64,000 nt of DNA. Source: Natronomonas sp. CBA1123 (GTDB lineage: Archaea > Halobacteriota > Halobacteria > Halobacteriales > Haloarculaceae). Within the stretch, counting starts at the first letter, position 1, and every line of letters starts with the position of its first letter. This document shows, piece by piece, positions 16,972 through 26,760 of this stretch. Where the stretch lies: positions 1 to 64,000 of the forward strand of contig NZ_WPCC01000009.1 in the NCBI RefSeq assembly GCF_009741925.1, given 5' to 3'. A program made the position numbers and the translations under genes. The notes under the pieces were generated by a model. That model saw nothing but the letters and a program-made list of their open reading frames with translations. It searched no databases and had not been told where the DNA came from.

Positions 16972-18258
16972 CTACCGGAACGCGAGCAGTCGATTCCCCC
17001 ACGCGGCGTACAGCGTGTCGTCGACGACCGACACGCTAACCCCGTCGAGGTCGCGTTCGAGTACCCACCGTACGTCGCCGGAGTTCGTCGAGATGGCGAG
17101 GAGGCCATCCTCCAGCGTTCCCGCATACAGCGTCTCGTCGTCGATTGCCAGCCCGTCGAAGAACCCGTCAGTGTAGCGTTCGTTCACGGCGCCACGGAAC
17201 TCTTCCCAGTCTTCGTCGCCGTCCTCGATGGACAGCGAACGGGCGTAGCCGTCGCCGTCGACGCCGTATATGTACTCGCCGTCGGTCGCCAAATCCCGGA
17301 ACGACTTGTTGACCGACCACGCGACTTCCCCGTCGCGGTCGGCGGCGTATAACGCTTCATCGACCGCGACGAACACCGCACACGGCGTCACGAGCAGCGT
17401 CGCCGGGTTCCTGTCCTCGCGGTCGTGGAGGTTGCGGGTCCACAGCTGTTCGCCTTCGTCGGTGTCGATGGCGACGAGTTCCGCGCCGTTTGTCGCGAGA
17501 TACGCCCGACCGTCGGTCCACCCGAGCGAGGAATCCAGCCACGCGTCGACAGTCACGTCCCACTCGACCTCGCCATCGGAGAGTAGCGCGACAACCGTGT
17601 CGTCGCTGTCGGCCCGCGTCGAGGCGACCAACACGCCGTCCGGAATCGGGAGTACGTCGTCGACGCCACCGTCGGGTTCGTGCGTCCACCGTGCCGACTC
17701 GCCACCGTATTCGACGGCGTGGAGTGTACTCCGGTCGGCCACCAACACCGCCTCGTCGGTGGTCGCGACCGCCTGCGGCGTCCCCGCTATCGCGTACTCC
17801 CACAGGCGGTCGCCTGTCGCAGCGTCGTACGCCTGCAGATACTGCTTGTCCGGTTTCGGAACGGAGGTTCCGACGACGACGTTCCGGGCGACGTAGATGC
17901 GGTCGTCGGCGACGATAGGCCGAGTGAAGCGAACCTCGCCGCGCTCCGGCGCCGTCGCCGTTACCGACCACTCCGCACTCGGTTTCTCCGCCGGCCCGTC
18001 GCCGTCGGGTGCGTAGTTCGTCCGACCGACAGAGCGCTCCGACAGCGGCCACCCTGAATCGGGGAGCGGTCCGGTACCACACAGGAGTTCCGAGGCCGGA
18101 GCGTCGGTCGGCGTCGCCGTCGGGTCGGGCGGCTCAGTTCCGTCGGGTGTCTCCGTGGGCGTCCCCTCCGGCGGTGGGTCACCGAGTGCCGAACACCCAC
18201 CGAGTGTCGTCATCGAAAGCGCAGTCAGTTCGAGGATTCGTCGTCTGGAAGGCGGCAT
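16972..18258 (-). CDS. PQQ-repeat (beta-propeller) Tat lipoprotein
   Basis: A 428-residue exported protein. The N-terminus MPPSRRRILELTALSMTTLGGCSA carries a Tat-type twin Arg and a lipobox ending in Cys, so it should be a lipid-anchored extracellular protein. A Pro/Thr-rich linker precedes about seven PQQ-like beta-propeller repeats (for example GRAYLATNGAELVAIDTDEGEQLWTRN). These resemble BamB or PQQ-dehydrogenase propellers but no PQQ catalytic residues can be assigned; a binding role is likelier. The start is ATG 18256-18258, which places the Tat motif at the N-terminus. A relic of a paralogue is at 6007-6072. Confidence 0.88.
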   Translation of the reverse strand: MPPSRRRILELTALSMTTLGGCSALGDPPPEGTPTETPDGTEPPDPTATPTDAPASELLCGTGPLPDSGWPLSERSVGRTNYAPDGDGPAEKPSAEWSVTATAPERGEVRFTRPIVADDRIYVARNVVVGTSVPKPDKQYLQAYDAATGDRLWEYAIAGTPQAVATTDEAVLVADRSTLHAVEYGGESARWTHEPDGGVDDVLPIPDGVLVASTRADSDDTVVALLSDGEVEWDVTVDAWLDSSLGWTDGRAYLATNGAELVAIDTDEGEQLWTRNLHDREDRNPATLLVTPCAVFVAVDEALYAADRDGEVAWSVNKSFRDLATDGEYIYGVDGDGYARSLSIEDGDEDWEEFRGAVNERYTDGFFDGLAIDDETLYAGTLEDGLLAISTNSGDVRWVLERDLDGVSVSVVDDTLYAAWGNRLLAFR

Positions 18259-18474
18259 GCCTCGCCGTTCGGCGCTTCGGGTGTTAACGATTTTCGAGGG
18301 TGAAACGTGAGTTTGAGTCACGAGGCGAGAGGAATCGTTGGGGCGGTGAGGCCACCGCCCAATTCTGCCGCAGTACGGCGTGAACGATTTGCCTGCTTCG
18401 TTTTCGGCGTTGCTCCGGTGAGGACGACCCGGGTTTCAATATTGCCGCTGAACAGAGAGTAAATACGGAGGACA

Positions 18475-19398
18475 ATGACGGAAAACTACTCGGTTACGGA
18501 CATTTTTCGGCTTCTCGCTGACGACACTCGAGTCGACATCCTTCGCGCTGTCGCAGTTGCCCAGTATGAACTCGAAGAGGTCGGGTCAGGATCTACTGAA
18601 CTTGCGTTTTCTGAAATCTATGACTACGTAGAGGTCGAGAATACGTCGAAGCTGTCGTACCACTTGAGCGAGCTGACAGGGACGTACCTACGGAAAAGCG
18701 ACGACGGGTACTCGCTTACGCACGCTGGCGAACGCATCGTCCGGTTCATCTTATCCGGAAATTACCAGCAACCGGATTCCTTCGGCCCCAAACCGGTTGA
18801 GGGTGTGTGCGTCTTCTGTGGAGAAGAGGCGCTTGAAGCATTTCTCTCACACCAGTTTTTCCGTATCGACTGTTCGGCGTGTGAGAAACCAGTTACGGGG
18901 CAGCCGATAACCCCTGCCCAAGTGAAGACCCACGACGATAATGCACTGATTCAGAGCGTCAAACGACAAAGTGCGGAGGTCGCCAAGCAACTTCGAATCG
19001 GGATGTGCCCAGAATGTGGGGCTCACCTCTCCGCCGACATAATCGAAGTGCCAGGGAATCCGTTGCCCGACGCTGACTCGTTTCTCGTGACGAGTACGTG
19101 TGAGGAGTGTCTTCGGGAGTACAACAGCCCACTGACGTACAGTGTCGTCCACCATCCAGCGTCGATAGCGTTCCACTGGGACCGGGGTGTCGATGTGAGT
19201 TCACAGGGCATCTGGGAGTTCAACGAACATCTCTACAAGGGGGACTGGACATCCGAGCAAATCGAGTCCAATCCCGACGAATACGAGGTCGTGTTGCGTC
19301 ACGAGAGAGATGCGGTTCGACTGGTTCTTGATTCAACCGCGACGGTGATACGAACCGAGCGCGTGCGACGCGAAAACGGTGAATTTCACCGTTCTTGA
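18475..19398 (+). CDS. ArsR-type winged-helix regulator with zinc-binding C-terminal domain
   Basis: A 307-residue haloarchaeal regulator. The N-terminal winged helix (about 5-85) has LLADDTRVDILRAV and NTSKLSYHLSEL. A long C-terminal region follows with three Cys pairs (CVFCGEE near 104, CSACEKP near 124, CPECGAH near 178) plus CEEC near 211, suggesting one or two zinc ribbons. It resembles the DUF7351-type ArsR-like proteins. The ligand is unknown. It precedes the methyltransferase by 158 bp on the same strand but with a separate promoter-like region. Confidence 0.82.
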   Translation: MTENYSVTDIFRLLADDTRVDILRAVAVAQYELEEVGSGSTELAFSEIYDYVEVENTSKLSYHLSELTGTYLRKSDDGYSLTHAGERIVRFILSGNYQQPDSFGPKPVEGVCVFCGEEALEAFLSHQFFRIDCSACEKPVTGQPITPAQVKTHDDNALIQSVKRQSAEVAKQLRIGMCPECGAHLSADIIEVPGNPLPDADSFLVTSTCEECLREYNSPLTYSVVHHPASIAFHWDRGVDVSSQGIWEFNEHLYKGDWTSEQIESNPDEYEVVLRHERDAVRLVLDSTATVIRTERVRRENGEFHRS

Positions 19399-19419
19399 CA
19401 GACTCTTTACGAAACCTCC

Positions 19420-19440
19420 ATTGAGCAAATGGCGCTCAAT
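19420..19440. repeat. 7-bp inverted repeat between regulator and methyltransferase
   Basis: ATTGAGC-AAATGGC-GCTCAAT follows the HTH gene stop by about 20 nt. It is followed by AT-rich DNA with a TATA-like stretch (about 19517-19530) for the methyltransferase. It could be a terminator stem or an operator; no T-run follows directly. Confidence 0.35.
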
Positions 19441-19556
19441 TCGAGTGAGTCGCTAAATTTCGGTATCAGGAGCGCAATTACCCGGCTTTTTGCTCAACTC
19501 CAGTTTTGAAGCATATTCGATAAATTATCAAATATCCAATAGATTTATCGGTGTCG

Positions 19557-20297
19557 ATGGCCGGACCCGTAATTGCAGATTACGGAGGTCCAACTGTGCA
19601 ATCGAGTAATCCCTACGAACCGACAGACCAGGAGAATCGAACACAAAGAGAGAATTCGGAGCGACTGCATCCGGCACAGAAACGCTCGAAATCGGCCGAG
19701 GAAATCGCCGACGCGTACGCAAGCGTGGCCGACAAGCTCGCTCGATGGCAGCGACTCGACCGGTTGTTCGCCGGTCGGTATCGTCGTCGGCAGTTCAACG
19801 ACGCGAATGGGCGAGTGCTCGATGTAGCCTGTGGCACTGGGCAGAACTTTCGCTATCTCTCGTCGTCGAGCGAGGTCGTCGGCATCGACATCAGTGGTGA
19901 AATGCTCGCCCACGCTCGTACTGAACTCGATCGGCTCGATTTGGGCGGCACTGTCCACCAGATGGATGCCCAAGCACTCGATTTCGACGACGACAGCTTC
20001 GACACTGTCATCTCGTCGTTTTCTACGTGCACGTTCCCTGATCCGATTGCCGCACTTCACGAGATGGAGCGGGTCTGTACACCTGACGGCGAAATTTTGC
20101 TACTCGAACACCGCCACAGCGACGCCGCACCGCTTGCCTGGCTCCAAGACTGGCGTGCCGAGTCCCACTACGAGAAGAACGGCTGCCGACTGAATCACGA
20201 CCCGCTGAAGACCGTCGAGCAGGCCGACCTCACGGTCGAGACCACCTCGACCGCGTTTTTCGGTCTCATCAGCGCCATCGAGATTACTCCGAGGTGA
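19557..20297 (+). CDS. class I SAM-dependent methyltransferase
   Basis: A 246-residue cytoplasmic methyltransferase of the UbiE/Methyltransf_11 type. SAM motif I is VLDVACGTGQNF, followed by VVGIDISGEML (motif II acidic residue) and FDTVISSFSTCTFPDP. No substrate-specific domain is evident. Start candidates are GTG 19551, ATG 19557 and GTG 19596; ATG 19557 fits a TATA-like AATTATC at about 19523-19530 and a short leader. The gene leads a short run with the serine hydrolase and DUF2891 genes. Confidence 0.85.
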   Translation: MAGPVIADYGGPTVQSSNPYEPTDQENRTQRENSERLHPAQKRSKSAEEIADAYASVADKLARWQRLDRLFAGRYRRRQFNDANGRVLDVACGTGQNFRYLSSSSEVVGIDISGEMLAHARTELDRLDLGGTVHQMDAQALDFDDDSFDTVISSFSTCTFPDPIAALHEMERVCTPDGEILLLEHRHSDAAPLAWLQDWRAESHYEKNGCRLNHDPLKTVEQADLTVETTSTAFFGLISAIEITPR

Positions 20298-20548
20298 GCA
20301 CCGATGTGCACCGTACCCGACGTTTTTACCCATCGACTCAGCCACCTCGCCACGACCCACGGAATCACTGTAACCACACCACGCGCGATACGTCACGAAA
20401 TCCACCAGAGTGGGACGATACAGCCTCGTTCGACCGACGTACCGGTAGTGAGGCGTGTGCAGTATTCGCTGTCGGCTCCGGGCGCTCGGGCACACTGGCA
20501 AACCGACGGTCGTCCAGTCCAGCAACGCACCCACACCCGGCCCGGCTC

Positions 20549-22246
20549 ATGACAGGACCACAACGCTCTCCGACGAACGGCAGGACCGATGAAACGACGA
20601 GACGGTCGTTTCTCACCGGCCTCGGTAGTATTGGAATCCTCGGTGGCACCGGAATCACGATCGGTCGAACGAGCGCCCCGACCGACGCCAACGCCACACA
20701 GCACCGTGACGAGCCCTTCGGAAATTCGAGCGAACTCGAAGCGGTCGTCGACAAGGTGATGGCCGGACGGGTCGGAGCGACGACCCCCGGCGCAACCGTC
20801 GCCGTCGTCTCTGGTGACACTCCCGTCCTCACCAAAGGGTACGGTGTGGCCGATATCGATGGCGACGATTCGGTTCGAGCAGACGAGACGGTGTTCCGGG
20901 TCGGGTCAGTTGGGAAGCTCGTGACGTACACCGCCGTCATGCAAGGTGTCGAACGAGGCGTGCTTGACCTCGATGCCGACGTGAACACGTATCTCGATAA
21001 CTCCGCAGTCACCGTCCCAGACACGTATGACAACCCAGTAACACTCCGACATCTCGGTACACACACCGCCGGATTCGAGTCCACGCTCGATCCCGATATC
21101 GTCGCCGATCCGGCTGCCATTGACCCCTTAGAGACCGTTCTCGCCAATAACCAGCGTCAACGTATCCGTCCACCCGGTGAACTCGTTGGCTACTCCAACT
21201 ACGGTGCAGCACTCGCAGGCCACGTTGTCGCCGAAGCGCACAATACAACGTTCGAGGAGTACATCCACTCGGAGATATTCGACCCGCTTGGGATGTCCAA
21301 CAGCACGTTCGCCCAACCCACCACCGGTGACCTATCTGGTGACCTCGCCGCACCACACGTCCGCGACGATGCGTCGTTCACGGTAGCCGATGACGTGTAC
21401 ATCAACATGCGTCCAGCGGGCTCTCTGAGTGCGACGGCGACGGATATGGCGGCGTTCATGAGCGCACACCTCGGCGGCGGTGCGGTCGGAGACAGACGAG
21501 TGCTCGACACGAAGACCGCAGAGGCGATGCACAGACGCCACCACGTGCGCCATCCAGCAGTCACCAACTGGCGGTACGGCTTCCACGAGTACGGGAGCCC
21601 GGATGCCAACCTCATCGCCCACTCGGGGGCAACGGTTAACTTCACCAGCCACCTGCTGCTCGCCCCGAACCACGACGTTGGAATCTTCGTCGCCTACAAC
21701 AGTAATCCGAGTGAACGTCCAAAAGCTGTCGTTGACGAACTCATCGAAGCGTATACTCTCCAGCCAGCACCGACCACGCCGACACCGACTTCGAAAGCGA
21801 ACGGTCAGGAGCGTGCTGAAATCGTCGCAGGCGAGTACAGGCTCTCGTATCTCCCCCAGAGCGGTCCACTCCAAGTCGCCAATCTGCTCGAACACCTGAC
21901 CGTCGAACCGGCAGCCAACGGTCGCCTCCGCACGACGACTCTCGACGGAGACACCCGAAAGTGGGTTGAGACGGAACCGTACGTATACGAGGAAGTTGGC
22001 GGTCACGACATCCTCGCCTTCGAGGTCACGGATGGTGAGGTGGCCGTACTGAACATGAACAGCGAACCCACTGGCGTCTACCAGCCTGTTCGGCACCACC
22101 GTCGTCAGGAAGTCACGGGTGGTGTCCTCGGGACGGCACTGTCGGGCTTCGGCGTGTCGCTGGCTGGCTGGGGCGGACACAGTGCCTGGCAGCGGTGGAC
22201 GAAGCATGGCACGAACAACGGACGGGATATGAACGACTCAGAATGA
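20549..22246 (+). CDS. serine beta-lactamase-like hydrolase (class C / penicillin-binding fold), Tat-exported
   Basis: A 565-residue protein of the Beta-lactamase (AmpC-type) family. A Tat signal (TRRSFLTGLGSIGILGGTG) opens the ATG 20549 start. Catalytic SxxK is SVGK in VFRVGSVGKLVTY, the YxN motif is YSNYGAAL, and HSGATVNF fits the third box. A C-terminal extension (about 410-520) resembles the DUF3471-like tail, followed by a weakly hydrophobic helix. In archaea such enzymes are more likely esterases or D-amino-acid peptidases than drug-resistance enzymes. Its TGA overlaps the ATG of the next membrane-protein gene, which suggests the two act together. Confidence 0.88.
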   Translation: MTGPQRSPTNGRTDETTRRSFLTGLGSIGILGGTGITIGRTSAPTDANATQHRDEPFGNSSELEAVVDKVMAGRVGATTPGATVAVVSGDTPVLTKGYGVADIDGDDSVRADETVFRVGSVGKLVTYTAVMQGVERGVLDLDADVNTYLDNSAVTVPDTYDNPVTLRHLGTHTAGFESTLDPDIVADPAAIDPLETVLANNQRQRIRPPGELVGYSNYGAALAGHVVAEAHNTTFEEYIHSEIFDPLGMSNSTFAQPTTGDLSGDLAAPHVRDDASFTVADDVYINMRPAGSLSATATDMAAFMSAHLGGGAVGDRRVLDTKTAEAMHRRHHVRHPAVTNWRYGFHEYGSPDANLIAHSGATVNFTSHLLLAPNHDVGIFVAYNSNPSERPKAVVDELIEAYTLQPAPTTPTPTSKANGQERAEIVAGEYRLSYLPQSGPLQVANLLEHLTVEPAANGRLRTTTLDGDTRKWVETEPYVYEEVGGHDILAFEVTDGEVAVLNMNSEPTGVYQPVRHHRRQEVTGGVLGTALSGFGVSLAGWGGHSAWQRWTKHGTNNGRDMNDSE

Positions 22247-22647
22247 CAGACCAACACTGCCCCCGACAAACCGAACAGCAGCAGAATCGAGATGCCACTA
22301 GCGGATTCGTCCACGGCATTACACGGCGAGTGACGAGTCCATCTTGGCTCGGCCGTGCAGCAGGCGTCGGCCTGTGCAGTGTCTCGATCGGGTTCGTCGT
22401 GCTCTTCGTTTTCGTCTTGGAGACCGGTGGTGACCTCACGCTCATCACACGGCCGCTTCCAATGCAAATCGCACTCGCACTGCCACCAGTGATTGCGGTT
22501 CTCGCTGCTGGGACGGCAGTTGGAGCCATCCTCGCGTGGTGGCACAGTTACTGGTCGCTGCGAATCCGACTCCATCAAACAGTGTTAGCGGTTCTCGGAG
22601 TCGGGTTTAGCTGGCAACTCGCCACATTGGGATTTCTCCCGGTGTAA
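22243..22647 (+). CDS. small membrane protein coupled to the serine hydrolase
   Basis: A 134-residue protein with three predicted membrane helices (about 38-60, 72-95 and 110-130). The ATG at 22243 overlaps the stop of the serine hydrolase (ATGA). In many related hydrolases membrane helices are fused at the C-terminus of the same polypeptide, so this gene may be the separated membrane anchor of that enzyme. No catalytic motif is seen. Confidence 0.72.
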   Translation: MTDQHCPRQTEQQQNRDATSGFVHGITRRVTSPSWLGRAAGVGLCSVSIGFVVLFVFVLETGGDLTLITRPLPMQIALALPPVIAVLAAGTAVGAILAWWHSYWSLRIRLHQTVLAVLGVGFSWQLATLGFLPV

Positions 22648-22656
22648 GACGGACCA

Positions 22657-23778
22657 ATGAACAACAAATCTAACAGTTGTGCCAAAGACACACATCCCAT
22701 GAACGCCCTTCAGAACAACGACGTGCCTACGATTCTATCAGGGCACGCCAACTGGATTACGCCCGAATTATGTACCGCCCTGTCCGAGTATCCACTCGAC
22801 TCAGTCGGCACGGAGTATCCGCACTTTGCACGAGTGGTCGAAAGCTCCGACGACTCGATTCAGCCAAGCGAGGACCACCCCGTCTTCTACGGGTGTTTTG
22901 ACTGGCACTCCGCGGTACACAATCACTGGTGTCTCGTTCGACAACTCCGTCTCTTTGATGACCATCCTGAAGAGTCAGCCATTGTCTCGACGCTCGAAGA
23001 GCGGTTTACAGCCGAGAAAATCGAGCAAGAGGCAGCGTATCTGGCTGACAACGAGTCCTTCGAGAAGCCGTATGGCTGGGCGTGGCTCCTGCGCCTCGTT
23101 TCGGAGCTATCCCTTTGGGACGCTGACCGTGCCGAAAAGTGGCGAGAGATGTTTGGCCCCCTCGAACAACGTGTCGTCGAGCTTTTCGAACGTGAATTTC
23201 TCACCCAAGACCGTCCGTTTCGAGTCGGCACACACGACAATTCCGCGTTCGCACTCTCGTTTGCCCTTGACTACGCCCGAGTCGTCGACGACGACGCGCT
23301 TGAAACAGCCGTCGTAGAGACCTCTCGTCGGTTTTTTCTCGGTGACAAAGCGTATCCTGTCGAGTATGAACCGCTCGGGTGGGACTTCCTTTCACCTGCA
23401 CTCACGGAGGCAGACTTGATGCGGCGAGTACTCGAACGAGCGGAGTTCCAGCAGTGGTTCGATGGCTTCGTACCCGCAATAACCGAATCACCCTACGACT
23501 CCATCCTCGAACCAGTCGATGTCAAAACAGACAGTGACGACGGCCTCGAACTGCATTTCGTCGGTCTCAATCTCTCGAAAGCGTGGTCGATGGCTGGCAT
23601 CGCCAGCACACTCGGTGACCATGCTGTCGCCGAACCGCTCGAAAAAAGTGCACAGCGTCACGTCGAACATAGCCTACAACTGGCGTTCACCGAGGATTAC
23701 GCGGGCGCACACTGGCTCACCTCGTTCGTACTGTACCTGCTGACCAGAAACGAAGGGGGAATCGCTCCCGAACCCTAA
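22657..23778 (+). CDS. DUF2891 family protein
   Basis: A 373-residue (or 359-residue from ATG 22699) cytoplasmic protein. The family signature HPVFYGCFDWHSAVHNHW is present near residue 70, with AWLLRLVSEL, GTHDNSAFALSFALDYAR and HWLTSFVLYLL further on. Its mostly helical layout resembles alpha/alpha toroids of carbohydrate-active or lyase enzymes, but no function is established. It starts 9 nt after the small membrane protein, so it is probably in the same operon. Confidence 0.85.
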   Translation: MNNKSNSCAKDTHPMNALQNNDVPTILSGHANWITPELCTALSEYPLDSVGTEYPHFARVVESSDDSIQPSEDHPVFYGCFDWHSAVHNHWCLVRQLRLFDDHPEESAIVSTLEERFTAEKIEQEAAYLADNESFEKPYGWAWLLRLVSELSLWDADRAEKWREMFGPLEQRVVELFEREFLTQDRPFRVGTHDNSAFALSFALDYARVVDDDALETAVVETSRRFFLGDKAYPVEYEPLGWDFLSPALTEADLMRRVLERAEFQQWFDGFVPAITESPYDSILEPVDVKTDSDDGLELHFVGLNLSKAWSMAGIASTLGDHAVAEPLEKSAQRHVEHSLQLAFTEDYAGAHWLTSFVLYLLTRNEGGIAPEP

Positions 23779-23908
23779 CCGTGGCGACTCGCGAGTGGGA
23801 CTCCCTTAGCCGGTCGGTCGGCTGTCGCCAGTACTCGAAGTTCGACACGACCAGTCAGGAGGGTGTACAGCCGTCGCCACTGCCAGCTAGTCTATGGCTT
23901 GTTCTCCG

Positions 23909-24706
23909 TCATTCGTGGCCACTGAGGAACGCATCGACTTCCGCGGCGATTCGTTTCGGGGCTTCTCCGGGGCCGCTGTGACTGACGCCGTCGAATTCGA
24001 CAAGACGGCTGTGTGGAAGTGCCTCATGTACGTCGCGAGCGCTCTCGCGGAGGAAATTCGGTCCATCGGTCCCCGTCATCACGAGTACGGGTGCTGTGAC
24101 GTCGAGCGTCTCCGGGAGCTGATAGCGTTCGACGGCACGATTCATTCGGACGACTTCCTCGGCGAGTTCCACACAATCCGGCCAGACCGGCCACTCCGCC
24201 AACCACGCATCGAGGTCATCGATTCCATCGGGATGGAGGACCTGCTCGATGTATCGTTTCACCGCTTCCTGCCGTTCCCCATCCTCGATGAGCGTCGCCA
24301 TTCGGTCGGCGAGGTCGGCCTCCGCACGGAACTCGTCGGGGAGAACGGCCGGTTCGTATGCGAGGACCGCATCGACCGCCGCATCCGTCGCGGACTGGAC
24401 AGCCGTCAGCGCACCGTAGGAGTGCCCGAACAAAATCGGGTCGCCATCGACGGCCTCGACGAGCCCCCGAACGTACTGCGCCTCACGGGTCAGTACCGCA
24501 TCGGCGCTCGTCTCGTCGTGGTCATCGAGACACGTGCCGAACCCCGGCCGTTGGGGAATCACCGCGGCATACTCCTCGAAGTGTGGGACGACTGGGTGCC
24601 AGTACTGTCGGGGAGCCATCCCGCCGTGAAGCAGTACCAGTGGCTGGCCGTCGCCGTGTCGTTCGTACGCTATCTCGATGCCATCAATGGAGCGAGTCGT
24701 CAGCAT
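23909..24706 (-). CDS. alpha/beta hydrolase (paralogue A)
   Basis: A 265-residue alpha/beta-hydrolase. The oxyanion segment is LLHGGMAPRQYW, the nucleophile elbow GHSYGA (Ser near 95), and the catalytic His is in DGVSHSGP near the C-terminus. It is clearly paralogous to the hydrolase at 27878-28684 (shared YEPAVL, LAEWPxWPD, RxNRAxExYQLP). No lid domain is recognisable; substrate unknown. It is divergent from the HTH_10 regulator at 24923. Confidence 0.88.
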   Translation of the reverse strand: MLTTRSIDGIEIAYERHGDGQPLVLLHGGMAPRQYWHPVVPHFEEYAAVIPQRPGFGTCLDDHDETSADAVLTREAQYVRGLVEAVDGDPILFGHSYGALTAVQSATDAAVDAVLAYEPAVLPDEFRAEADLADRMATLIEDGERQEAVKRYIEQVLHPDGIDDLDAWLAEWPVWPDCVELAEEVVRMNRAVERYQLPETLDVTAPVLVMTGTDGPNFLRESARDVHEALPHSRLVEFDGVSHSGPGEAPKRIAAEVDAFLSGHE

Positions 24707-24922
24707 GCAACTCTGAGTTCGTGGACGAGTCGGCTAAGCCGTTCTCTCAGTCATTGGGGTATTTATTACCAGAGGAGGACAGCCGTGGTGCCACGTTTTC
24801 CGGAAAATAGCCGGCACAGTGAGAGTGCGTTGATGGCCTCGGAACAGTCGATTCTCGACCAGCCGTTTCGGTTTCATCGACGTTTTCGACAGCACCAATA
24901 GCGTCGGCAGAAACAACGACAC

Positions 24923-25609
24923 ATGGGACTCGTCGCGGAGTTCAGTATCGACTGTGAGGCGTTACCGCTCACGGATGTGGCGACTGACGTTCCCGAAGCG
25001 ACAGTGATTCTCGAGATGCAGTTCAATCACGGCGCCCGTCCGTTGTTTCTCGTCACCGTACAAGACGGTCCGCAGTCGGACATCGAAGACGCATTGACCG
25101 AGGCATACGACGTGGGTGAGTGGACACTCGTCGGCCGGGCCGGCGAAACTCGACGATACCAGGTTATCCCGGCGCTCAGTCTGGAGGAGCAACTCGGAGA
25201 GGAGCTCGACGACCTCGCAGGACTCGAAGCCCTCGCCACGGCCGACGCGATTATCGAGCGAATCGATGTGGTGCCTGACGGATGGCGACAAACCGGCTGG
25301 TTCGCCGACCGGGATGCGTTCAGCAAGTTCTCCTCGTTTTGGCAGCAGAACGCTCACTTCCGGTTGCACCGCCTCACTCAAGATGGGGAGTCTGAACCAG
25401 CAGGGGATGGACTGACCGACCGCCAACGCGAGGCGCTTCGAATCGCCTACGAACGGGGATATTTCGATATTCCGAGGCAGGCCGCCCTCGAAGACGTTGC
25501 CATGGAATTGGATATCTCACCGTCCTCGGCCTCCGAACGACTGCGCCGGGCGCAAACACAACTCATCGAGGAGACCGTAGCTACGACGTGGCCCACACTC
25601 CCCGACTGA
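24923..25609 (+). CDS. HTH_10 (Bat-type) transcription regulator
   Basis: A 228-residue protein. The N-terminal domain (about 1-155) is of the Bat-associated sensor type and the C-terminal HTH_10 reads LTDRQREALRIAYERGYFDIPR followed by ELDISPSSASERLRRAQ. No PAS or GAF domain precedes it. It sits between a divergent alpha/beta hydrolase and an ABC exporter, so it may control both, and the second hydrolase downstream (inference from position). Confidence 0.87.
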   Translation: MGLVAEFSIDCEALPLTDVATDVPEATVILEMQFNHGARPLFLVTVQDGPQSDIEDALTEAYDVGEWTLVGRAGETRRYQVIPALSLEEQLGEELDDLAGLEALATADAIIERIDVVPDGWRQTGWFADRDAFSKFSSFWQQNAHFRLHRLTQDGESEPAGDGLTDRQREALRIAYERGYFDIPRQAALEDVAMELDISPSSASERLRRAQTQLIEETVATTWPTLPD

Positions 25610-25704
25610 CTGTGCACGGCACGCTCGCTGATTGAGGGGCACTTAAACAACCGTACGAATTCGAGAACGGCCTACCCGGCTTCGTCGTGAGTTCTTACTC
25701 GCCC

Positions 25705-26760
25705 ATGGCATTGCAACAGAGACGAGACCAATCCGTAGACCGGGTTGGTAGTTCGACGTGTCGAACCGCTATCGACGCAGAGGACGTCCACGTGACGTAC
25801 GACGATGGAACCGAAGCCGTCCAAGGCGTCTCCCTCGACGTCGACGAAGGCGAGTTCTTCGGATTCCTCGGCCCAAACGGGGCTGGCAAGACGACCACTA
25901 TCAAAACCCTCGTGACGCTTCTGGCCCCGACACAGGGGTCGGTGCGAATCAACGGCTACGATACGAAAACCGACCCACAGGCTGTGCGCGAATCCATCGG
26001 CTACATGGCCCAAGAGACGAGTATCGACTTCGAACTGACGCCGCGTGAGAATTTGCGCGTCGCGTGTCAGATGTACGGCGTTCCGAGCGACGAACGAGAA
26101 GAGCGTATCGAAAGCCTCCTCGAACTCGTCGATTTGCGAGACGTCGCCGACAAGCGAGCAGAGACGTTCTCGGGCGGGATGCAGAAGCGACTCGATACTG
26201 CGACCGTGCTCGTCCATCGTCCCCCGGTGGTCTTCCTCGACGAGCCGACGACCGGTCTCGACCCCGAGGCACGACTCCGAGTCTGGAATTACTTCGAGGA
26301 AATCAACGACCGAGGAACGACGGTGTTTCTCACGACGCAGTATCTCGAAGAAGCGAACGAACTGTGTGACCGACTCGCCATCCTCCAAGACGGCCAAATC
26401 ACGCACACAGGGACACCTGACGAACTCAAATCAGCTATCGGGACGGATACCCTCACACTGTCACTGAAAGACCCGTCGGACCAGAAACGCCGCCGAGCTG
26501 TGCATGTCGTCCGTCAGCTCGACGCCCTCGAGGCGGCAACCGTCGAACAGACCGCCGAGGGCTTGATTATCGAAGCCGACAACGTGCGCTCTGCCGTGGG
26601 CGACCTGTTCACCGAATTGGCCGCGGCGGATATCACGGTCACCGATTTCGACGTTCAATCACCGACGCTTGACGATGTCTTCCTCACGCTGGCTGGGTCT
26701 GAGGTCGAAGAAAACGGCATCGCCACAGAAACGGCGACCGTTCAGGAGGTGACTCGATGA
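25705..26760 (+). CDS. ABC exporter ATP-binding protein (DrrA-like)
   Basis: A 351-residue ATPase. Walker A is GPNGAGKTT, the signature FSGGMQKRLD, Walker B VVFLDEPTTGLDP, and the switch His is replaced by Gln in FLTTQYLEEA, as is usual for DrrA-type drug-export ATPases. A C-terminal domain of about 110 residues follows. The start is ATG 25705 (MALQQRR); GTG 25687 is an alternative. It overlaps the permease gene by ATGA, so the two form a DrrAB-like exporter for lipophilic compounds. Confidence 0.92.
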   Translation: MALQQRRDQSVDRVGSSTCRTAIDAEDVHVTYDDGTEAVQGVSLDVDEGEFFGFLGPNGAGKTTTIKTLVTLLAPTQGSVRINGYDTKTDPQAVRESIGYMAQETSIDFELTPRENLRVACQMYGVPSDEREERIESLLELVDLRDVADKRAETFSGGMQKRLDTATVLVHRPPVVFLDEPTTGLDPEARLRVWNYFEEINDRGTTVFLTTQYLEEANELCDRLAILQDGQITHTGTPDELKSAIGTDTLTLSLKDPSDQKRRRAVHVVRQLDALEAATVEQTAEGLIIEADNVRSAVGDLFTELAAADITVTDFDVQSPTLDDVFLTLAGSEVEENGIATETATVQEVTR

